From assembly GCA_002495535.1 (NCBI GenBank), contig DAFX01000078.1, positions 15,732 through 27,208 on the forward strand: 11,477 nucleotides of DNA. The letters are read 5' to 3'. Of this stretch, positions 1 to 5,173 are shown one piece after another (position 1 is the first letter of the stretch; every line of letters begins with the position of its first letter). Below the pieces are notes generated by a model. The model was not told where the DNA came from, did no database searches, and was given only the letters and a program-made list of their open reading frames with translations. A program made the translations under genes and the position numbers. The stretch is from Euryarchaeota archaeon UBA433 (GTDB lineage Archaea > Thermoplasmatota > Poseidoniia > Poseidoniales > Poseidoniaceae).

Positions 1-417
1 CTTGGCCGAGGTGTTGGTGTTGACACTCAACTCAATATTGGCCACAGTGAAGAAGAAACTGGGGCCACTATTATTGCAGTAGGTGCCCATTTGCACAACG
101 AGGAAGTGACTGAGTTCCCCGAAGACCCCTCAGCACCAGCGGAAGAACTCGTTATGCTTGCAGACTACCTCAGCAATTCCGATCAAACCATCTTCAAGTT
201 CTTCCAGTCGATCGACCTTGATGACTCAGGAACCATTGATGGTTTCGAATTCCAGAGGGCTCTCAAGAATGCAGAAATCGCAAACCTCCCGCCGTGGGAA
301 ATGGGCGCTCTTATCGAAGCAATGGACCTTGATGGCGATGGGAAAATCAACCTACCGGAACTCGATATTGCGTTGAGCCAAATTCGAACCATGCAAGGCT
401 CCTCTGAAGAAGAGTGA
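1..417 (+). CDS. EF-hand calcium-binding protein, C-terminal part (5' end outside window)
   Basis: The frame is open from the first base to the TGA at 415-417, giving 138 visible residues. The gene therefore probably begins upstream of the window. Two canonical 12-residue EF-hand loops are present at visible residues 72-83 (DLDDSGTIDGFE, bases 214-249) and 109-120 (DLDGDGKINLPE, bases 325-360). Both have acidic or polar residues at loop positions 1, 3, 5 and 9, Gly at 6, Ile at 8 and Glu at 12. The 37-residue spacing is that of a paired EF-hand, so calcium binding is very likely. The stretch before the pair (visible residues 1-60) is acidic and I do not recognise it. No membrane segment is visible. 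Possible internal starts (TTG 91, GTG 106, ATG 154) lack a convincing ribosome binding site, and the sequence before them still reads like protein. The stop overlaps the start of the GTPase gene, which suggests an operon. The protein's function is unknown. Confidence 0.85.
   Translation, partial: LGRGVGVDTQLNIGHSEEETGATIIAVGAHLHNEEVTEFPEDPSAPAEELVMLADYLSNSDQTIFKFFQSIDLDDSGTIDGFEFQRALKNAEIANLPPWEMGALIEAMDLDGDGKINLPELDIALSQIRTMQGSSEEE
414..417 (+). promoter_or_regulatory. GTGA stop/start overlap joining the EF-hand and GTPase genes
   Basis: The TGA of the EF-hand gene (415-417) overlaps a GTG (414-416) in the GTPase frame. Such 4-base overlaps usually mark re-initiation by the same ribosomes. 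The same arrangement occurs at 4380-4383 between pabC and pabB-pabA. No GAGG-type site precedes this GTG. An in-frame GTG at 432 is the main competing start, so the coupling is an inference. Confidence 0.5.
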
Positions 418-1724
418 GACAAAGGCGGGATGTGAACAAGGTGCGAATTGGCCTTGTTGGCAAACCAAATGTGGGTAAATCAACTTTTTTCAGTGCCGCA
501 ACATTGGCCAAAGTCGATATTGCAAATTACCCATTCTGTACCATTGAACCGAATGTTGGCGTCGCTTTCGTTGCCGCTCGCCTACAATGCCCTTGCAAGG
601 ACATCAGGGAAAAGATGGAAGCAGAGGGTCGACTTGAACCGACCCGAGACGACGACCCGAGGGAAGGCAGTTTGTGTGAACCGCGCACCGGTTCCTGTAT
701 CGGCCATCGTCGTTTGGTTCCATGCTTCCTGGTCGATATTGCAGGTTTGGTTCCCGGGGCCAGCGAAGGGCGCGGTAGAGGCAACGCCTTTCTTGCTGAT
801 TTAGCGAATTGCAATGCCCTCATTCAGGTTGTAGATGCCGCAGGGAGCACAGATCTCGAAGGCAATCCACAGGGCTTGAATCAATCCGCCGAAACAGCTC
901 GTTCAAGGGTGAATGAAGAAATTGAGTTCCTGGGCCGAGAACTCGATGCTTGGATTGCAGGACTCCTTCTAGAAGGCTGGGCACGCGGCGTTCGGAGGGT
1001 CCAAGCAGAAGGCGACAAGGGCCTGGTCTCATTCATACATGAGCGTTTGACCGGGCTTGGTGCTCATCTTCTTTCGGTTTCCACCGCTTACGAAGCCTTC
1101 CGGATTGAACAACCCGAACTTGGTTCGCCATGGGATTGGGACGCAACAGTCATTGCCGCTCTTGCGGTTCATTTGAGAACCGCTTTGTTCCCAATCCATA
1201 TTGCAGCCAATAAGTTCGATGTCGCACCAGCATCGGTTTTGGATGGCGTCAAGGCGAATGGTGTAATCATACCGTGCATGGCAGACGTCGAACTTGGCTT
1301 GCGCCGAGCTTCTGGGGCGAATTTGATTGCTTACGTGCCTGGAGAACATGGTTTCGAGTTCAACGATGCATCGAAGTTGAACGAAGCTCAGATGAAGGCA
1401 CTTGATCATATGAGGGAACGGTTGGAAACTAATCAGGGCACAGGGGTTGCCACAGTGCTTGACACGGTTCTCTTCGATGAACTGGACCATATCGTCGTCT
1501 ATCCTGTCCAAGATGAAAACCGCTGGACTGATGGTGATGGCAAGGTGCTTCCCGACGCTCTTGTGGTTCCAGCCGGCATACAGGCCAAGGCGCTTGCTTA
1601 CAAGGTCCACAGCGATTTGGGTGACGGCTTCATCCGTGGCGTTGATGGGCGAAGCCGGCGTGTTGTCGGTTCAGACCACGAACTCCAAGATGGCGACGTG
1701 TTGAAAATACACGCAAAATCGTGA
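414..1724 (+). CDS. ychF: YchF/Obg-like translation-associated GTPase with C-terminal TGS domain (archaeal type)
   Basis: This is a P-loop GTPase of the Obg/YchF group, a family associated with ribosomes and translation in the cytoplasm. Numbered from GTG 414 (436 residues), it has a P-loop GKPNVGKST at 16-24 and a switch I segment NYPFCTIEPNVG at 38-49. The G3 motif DIAG at 108-111 is followed by LVPGASEGRGRGN. The G4 motif NKFD is at 266-269. A TGS domain runs from about 361 to 436, beginning YPVQDEN. Bacterial YchF carries NxxE at G4 and prefers ATP; the NKxD here predicts GTP, as in the archaeal proteins of this family (from memory, Pyrococcus PH0525 is close along its whole length). Between G2 and G3 lies a cysteine cluster (C59, C61, C88, C95, C104) in a longer, acidic insertion. 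GTG 414 gives a 4-base overlap with the upstream gene. GTG 432 would begin MNKVRIGLVG, which fits the family's usual N terminus better, and neither start has a strong ribosome binding site. The gene ends tail to tail with the minus-strand operon. Confidence 0.93.
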   Translation: MRQRRDVNKVRIGLVGKPNVGKSTFFSAATLAKVDIANYPFCTIEPNVGVAFVAARLQCPCKDIREKMEAEGRLEPTRDDDPREGSLCEPRTGSCIGHRRLVPCFLVDIAGLVPGASEGRGRGNAFLADLANCNALIQVVDAAGSTDLEGNPQGLNQSAETARSRVNEEIEFLGRELDAWIAGLLLEGWARGVRRVQAEGDKGLVSFIHERLTGLGAHLLSVSTAYEAFRIEQPELGSPWDWDATVIAALAVHLRTALFPIHIAANKFDVAPASVLDGVKANGVIIPCMADVELGLRRASGANLIAYVPGEHGFEFNDASKLNEAQMKALDHMRERLETNQGTGVATVLDTVLFDELDHIVVYPVQDENRWTDGDGKVLPDALVVPAGIQAKALAYKVHSDLGDGFIRGVDGRSRRVVGSDHELQDGDVLKIHAKS

Positions 1725-2111
1725 TCAGTGGCCTTCTGGTCGGTCATATGCAGGTGTCAAACGAGCCAGATCGCCAGAGTATTGGCCACCACGGTAGATG
1801 AACCAAATAGGAGTGAGAAGTGTGAGTGCAAGCAAAACCAACAGGAAGTACAACCCCCACGGTTGAACGTCCTTGATGACCATGATCCAGAGCGTCCAAA
1901 GCAGAGGGATGTAAAGGAAAATGCTGTACCGTCGAGCGAGAACTTGCAAGCGTGCGCTCCCCAGACCACTGTCGTACATGTTTACAGCGTCGTCTTTTGA
2001 CACGAGCCCCTTGTCAACAGCACATCGGACACAGACTTGCGTCATTGGTCCGTTTCCGTGTATGAATTGTTCACGTGGGTACGTGCTTGAACAATGACGG
2101 CAGGTTGGCAT
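1725..2111 (-). CDS. Small membrane protein with N-terminal four-cysteine zinc-ribbon-like head
   Basis: This 128-residue protein of unknown function starts with two CxxC knuckles, C4-R-H-C7 and C27-V-R-C30. Their spacing suits a zinc-ribbon or rubredoxin-like fold. A basic stretch (LARRYS) leads into two hydrophobic helices at about residues 62-79 and 86-106, joined by a very short loop (KDVQPWG). The C-terminal tail of about 20 residues is polar. A helical hairpin puts both ends on one side, and a zinc ribbon there would most likely face the cytoplasm. The ATG at 2111 is supported by GAGG seven bases upstream. It is the last gene of the minus-strand operon, 37 bases after pabB-pabA. Its stop codon directly abuts the stop codon of the convergent GTPase gene. 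Nothing links it biochemically to p-aminobenzoate synthesis beyond position. I do not recognise a named family. Confidence 0.82.
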   Translation of the reverse strand: MPTCRHCSSTYPREQFIHGNGPMTQVCVRCAVDKGLVSKDDAVNMYDSGLGSARLQVLARRYSIFLYIPLLWTLWIMVIKDVQPWGLYFLLVLLALTLLTPIWFIYRGGQYSGDLARLTPAYDRPEGH

Positions 2112-2118
2112 AGTGTTC

Positions 2119-2122
2119 CCTC
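2119..2122 (-). promoter_or_regulatory. Shine-Dalgarno site (GAGG) of the zinc-ribbon membrane protein gene
   Basis: On the minus strand TTGAGGG precedes the ATG at 2111, with seven bases between GAGG and the start codon. The pabC gene has the same TTGAGG sequence at the same spacing, so this genome appears to use GAGG-type initiation. The site fixes the start of this otherwise unrecognised gene. Confidence 0.65.
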
Positions 2123-2148
2123 AATCTCTTCCAACTGCTCCCGATTCT

Positions 2149-4383
2149 TCAAGCATCCGCTTCTATCTTGAGGAAATTAGCGAGGACCTGCACACCCTCG
2201 GGGGAGCCAACAGACTCGGGGTGGAATTGAACACCATACGCCTTCGCTTCAGGAATCATGATCGCCATGATGTCCTCAGTTCCCTCTCGATGGGCAATCT
2301 CTTGAATCGAATGTCCACCATTTCGCCGGAGGATGAGTGAATTGTACAATGTGAAAGGATGGGGTGATTTGAGGCCTTCAAACAGGAACTTTTCCTGATG
2401 AGTCACAAGTTTTGGCGAGCCGTGAACCGGTCCAGATGGCGTTTGAATCAAATCCATGCCAGCGGCAACACCGAGCGCTTGGTGCCCGAGGCAAACACCC
2501 AAAATTGGAATACCGACGCCACCACTTGCCGCACGATTGGCAACCTCCATGCTCAGAGGTGAATCGCTTGGCCTTCCCGGCCCTGGACCCAGAATGATGT
2601 GGGTTGGATGAAGCCGTTCGAGCATCGATTGGAACACTTGACCGACAGGCGTTCGATCTTCGTTGCTTGTTCGTGCTTGGTGAACGACCACGGTGTGGCC
2701 TAATCCGGCGACAGCATGAGCGATGTTTTGAGTGAAAGAATCCAGGTTGTCAATAAGAACAACGCAACCCTCCAATTCGAGGTTCGGAGCATCGGGAACG
2801 ACGGCTCCTTCGGCAACAAAAGTAGGAGCTGGTTCGAGCGCTAGGTTGTGGGTTTCGAGGCGACCTTTGGGTAACGGGGCGTCTTCATCCGTGTTCCAGC
2901 CGCACGCCTTTCGTAATGCAGCCGCCTTCCATTTTGCTTCCTCAACTTCAGCTTCGGCTGCTGAACCGATGGTGATGCCACCGCCAGCAGCGATAGCACC
3001 ATGCCATTGCTTGCGGGTTCTTGTTGCGATGAGGGTTCGAATGAGAATGTTCCAAGCGCCAGCACCGGAAAACGGGTCAAACCAACCAATGGAGCCGGTC
3101 CAAAACGACCGCGGGCGCTTCTCTAACTCGTCAATGGTTGCACAAACGACAGTCCGTGGACAGCCGGTGATGCTCCCGCCTGGGAACACAGATTGGAGTG
3201 CATCTGAAAGGGTCATTTCTTGCGTCAATTCCCCAACAACCTGTGTAACAAGGTGCTGCACATTTGCATAGGCCTCTACGTCAAACCGAGTGATTTCTAC
3301 CCCTCCGATCTGACATACTGCGCCCAAATCATTGCGCATGAGATCGACAAGCATTCTGTGTTCTGCTCGTTCCTTTTCATCGTTAAGCATCTCATTTCGC
3401 AAAGCGACTTCTTGCTCAGGCGTCGCACCACGAGGGCGAGTTCCTTTGATTGGGGCGGTGCTCAAAAGCCGCCCATCGCACTGAAGCAGTGACTCGGGGG
3501 AAGAACTGACCAAAGAAAGGCCAAGATCTTCACACTGAAGGTAGGCTGAAAATGGCGCGGGATTGTTGTGAGCGAGCCGTTCAAAGATGGTTCTTGGATG
3601 CTCATTGAGCTTCCCTTCCCACCACCGCCCGAGGTTGACTTGATACATTTGACCTGCAGCGATGCTCTCTCGAATAGTTTCAATCCCAACTCTATGTTCT
3701 TGATCGTCCATGCTGGAAGTTTCTGGATGTGGGTTGATGGCCAGTGGCCCCACGAGACTCGGGCGTTTTCCTGTGTGCTTGAGCACTTCGTCGGCCCATT
3801 CATCGCCTTCAAGGGCATAAGCCTGAATCATTCCAGTTGCTTTCTCTTCACAGACAAATCGTTCAACGAACAGCAGAATACAGAGAATCTCGTCTTGTTG
3901 CGGCGGGTGCTGAAGGGCCAACGGTTGGGTCCATTGGACCAAGTCATACGCCAATGCACCTGCCCAAAATGGATGGCGCGGGATCTCTTGTTTCAGTTGC
4001 CCTTCGAACGTGGTTGGTTCGGAAAAAGGCTTCAATTTCTTCATGAGTTCTGCTAGATTTTCGGCAAAAATAGACGTGGCATGGTACCAACATCCATGTT
4101 TCCATTCCTCAATATGGCCGACCAATTGTTTGGTTTGATTCGCGAGATGAATCTCTCCTTTACTTGGGCGATGACTTGGTGCGGCCTCAATTTTAGGTTG
4201 GCGCACCACCAATCGCCTTCGGGATGGACCGCACAGAAGAGAATGCCTTGACAGATGCGATGCTGGCCCACCAGAAAGAAGCACCAGTTCATCCGGACCT
4301 CCGTATTTGATTGCCTTAGGGCCAATCAAACCGACATCATTCAAGTGGTGCATGAGTGTGAGCGTGTGGTCTTCGATGGTCAC
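2149..4383 (-). CDS. pabB-pabA: Fused aminodeoxychorismate synthase: component I (PabB) followed by glutamine amidotransferase (PabA)
   Basis: This enzyme should convert chorismate and glutamine to 4-amino-4-deoxychorismate in the cytoplasm, the first step towards p-aminobenzoate. Numbered from GTG 4383 (744 residues), an N-terminal domain (about 1-220) precedes a chorismate-binding domain (about 233-490). That domain contains SSSPES (293-298), PIKGT (311-315), DLMRNDLG (347-354), GGSITGCP (402-409) and an AAGGGI segment near 465-470. Lys313 in PIKGT marks aminodeoxychorismate synthase; anthranilate synthase has PIAGT. After a linker (about 493-538) comes a class I glutamine amidotransferase with GPGPGRPSD (599-607), GVCLGHQ with nucleophile Cys631, YNSL, and HPES with His721 and Glu723. 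All catalytic triad residues are present. The frame extends upstream to GTG 4443. I prefer GTG 4383 because it overlaps the pabC stop as GTGA and GGAG lies 12 bases before it, whereas 4443 has no such site and overlaps pabC by 64 bases. Having PabB before PabA reverses the order of the familiar plant, yeast and Streptomyces fusions. Confidence 0.92.
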   Translation of the reverse strand: MTIEDHTLTLMHHLNDVGLIGPKAIKYGGPDELVLLSGGPASHLSRHSLLCGPSRRRLVVRQPKIEAAPSHRPSKGEIHLANQTKQLVGHIEEWKHGCWYHATSIFAENLAELMKKLKPFSEPTTFEGQLKQEIPRHPFWAGALAYDLVQWTQPLALQHPPQQDEILCILLFVERFVCEEKATGMIQAYALEGDEWADEVLKHTGKRPSLVGPLAINPHPETSSMDDQEHRVGIETIRESIAAGQMYQVNLGRWWEGKLNEHPRTIFERLAHNNPAPFSAYLQCEDLGLSLVSSSPESLLQCDGRLLSTAPIKGTRPRGATPEQEVALRNEMLNDEKERAEHRMLVDLMRNDLGAVCQIGGVEITRFDVEAYANVQHLVTQVVGELTQEMTLSDALQSVFPGGSITGCPRTVVCATIDELEKRPRSFWTGSIGWFDPFSGAGAWNILIRTLIATRTRKQWHGAIAAGGGITIGSAAEAEVEEAKWKAAALRKACGWNTDEDAPLPKGRLETHNLALEPAPTFVAEGAVVPDAPNLELEGCVVLIDNLDSFTQNIAHAVAGLGHTVVVHQARTSNEDRTPVGQVFQSMLERLHPTHIILGPGPGRPSDSPLSMEVANRAASGGVGIPILGVCLGHQALGVAAGMDLIQTPSGPVHGSPKLVTHQEKFLFEGLKSPHPFTLYNSLILRRNGGHSIQEIAHREGTEDIMAIMIPEAKAYGVQFHPESVGSPEGVQVLANFLKIEADA
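4380..4383 (-). promoter_or_regulatory. GTGA stop/start overlap joining pabC and pabB-pabA
   Basis: The pabC stop (TGA, read from 4382 to 4380) shares bases with a GTG (4383 to 4381) in the pabB-pabA frame. This arrangement points to translational coupling, which would help keep the two pathway enzymes in proportion. GGAG lies 12 bases upstream of the GTG, a rather long spacing. Confidence 0.55.
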
Positions 4384-5162
4384 GCCCCCACATGACTCCA
4401 AGTGTTCTTGTTTTGATAATGTTGGGACAACAATGATTGACACTTTTCTGTCAAACCATTCTCGCTGCCAATCGGTTCGCCATCGATCGCTTCGATTCTG
4501 GCTGCGCCAATACCACTACCAATTGCACTCATTTCCAAAGCCCGTGCGACAAGACGTTCGTTCAATCTGCCTCGGTTCACTGGAATCCCTTCAGCGTGCA
4601 AAAGTGGAATCAACACGTCAACGGTCACGCTTTCAACACCGCCCTCTGTCGCCTCGGAAATCCAAGCCGTTCCATCTTCATCGAACACCAATGGCGTTGC
4701 TCGGTCGGCATCAACAATTGCGAAATTATGGACCAATAAGGCCAAATCAGCACCCTTTGAATCCGCTTCTTTCATCGCTTCAACATAAGGTTCCCAATCC
4801 CCGTGCTTAGTTCCGTTAATTCTTGGTGACCATCGTGGAGCGGGGAGTGTGATTGCTTCAACCCCTTCATTTCGAAATGAAACTTCTCTTGGTTCAATGG
4901 ACAACTCTCCTATTCTCGACCATTCAATTCGAATCAAACCCCGTGGTGACATTGTCCCAGGGACTTCTTTTGGTTCGATTGTTTCTTTCCAAACACGTTC
5001 GATCTCGCTCCGCATATTATCAGGCCATGCAATTCGTAAGCGCCGTGCGTGTTCTTCCATGCGATGCAAATGGGCATCAAGATCGGCAAGGTGCTCTCCA
5101 TGGTCCCAAACTACAGTGGTGAACACACTGTCTCGTGGGTTCTGAGACAATGGTTCAGTCAT
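4380..5162 (-). CDS. pabC: Class IV PLP-dependent aminotransferase-fold protein, probable aminodeoxychorismate lyase (PabC)
   Basis: PabC splits 4-amino-4-deoxychorismate into p-aminobenzoate and pyruvate, completing pABA synthesis with the adjacent fused synthase. The 260-residue length is usual for fold-type IV enzymes. Visible family features are DLDAHLHRMEEHARRL (28-42), matching the family's LDxHLxRL segment, and GTKHGD (117-122) with Lys119 as the likely PLP Schiff-base residue. Further ones are GADLALLV (137-144), the HAEGIPV strand (189-195) and GAARIEAIDGEPIG near 219-232. The active site is divergent. The Glu of the usual EGSxxN motif, which contacts the PLP ring nitrogen, aligns with Asp151 in DADRAT, and the arginine expected in the phosphate-binding GIxR loop is not apparent near 174-182. 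The ATG at 5162 has GAGG seven bases upstream, and that GAGG overlaps the stop codon of the giant gene. The pabC call rests largely on the synthase next door. A branched-chain or D-amino acid aminotransferase activity cannot be excluded from sequence alone. Confidence 0.83.
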   Translation of the reverse strand: MTEPLSQNPRDSVFTTVVWDHGEHLADLDAHLHRMEEHARRLRIAWPDNMRSEIERVWKETIEPKEVPGTMSPRGLIRIEWSRIGELSIEPREVSFRNEGVEAITLPAPRWSPRINGTKHGDWEPYVEAMKEADSKGADLALLVHNFAIVDADRATPLVFDEDGTAWISEATEGGVESVTVDVLIPLLHAEGIPVNRGRLNERLVARALEMSAIGSGIGAARIEAIDGEPIGSENGLTEKCQSLLSQHYQNKNTWSHVGA

Positions 5163-5169
5163 CGTGCAT

Positions 5170-5173
5170 CCTC
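5170..5173 (-). promoter_or_regulatory. Shine-Dalgarno site (GAGG) of pabC overlapping the upstream stop codon
   Basis: The minus strand reads TTTGAGG followed by seven bases and ATG. The TGA that ends the giant gene (5174 to 5172) is embedded in the same bases as GAGG. Ribosomes finishing the giant protein would therefore terminate on the pabC binding site, which supports a shared transcript. Confidence 0.65.

Noticed and set aside
91..417. TTG at 91 as the start of the EF-hand gene
   Set aside because: The frame is open to base 1 with protein-like composition and no ribosome binding site precedes the TTG. The gene is better treated as cut by the window edge.
1029..1610. Open frame of 193 codons antisense to the GTPase gene
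   Set aside because: It lies wholly inside a well-supported gene on the other strand, its translation shows no domain, and composition does not suggest a real protein.
2112..2148. Possible terminator or promoter in the 37-base gap after pabB-pabA
   Set aside because: No T-run, hairpin or TATA-like element is visible. The gap holds only the ribosome binding site of the next gene.
2732..3271. Open frame of 179 codons antisense to pabB-pabA
   Set aside because: It is a shadow of the conserved chorismate-binding and linker region; the Ser/Pro/Arg-rich translation is typical of such antisense frames.
2149..4383. Anthranilate synthase (TrpE-TrpG fusion) as the identity of the fused enzyme
   Set aside because: Domain order fits TrpEG, but the PIKGT lysine and the adjacent pabC-like gene favour aminodeoxychorismate synthase; no other trp gene is nearby.
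4384..4443. Upstream GTG at 4443 as the start of pabB-pabA
   Set aside because: It would overlap pabC by 64 bases and has no GAGG-like site, whereas GTG 4383 makes a standard 4-base overlap. It remains a possible alternative.
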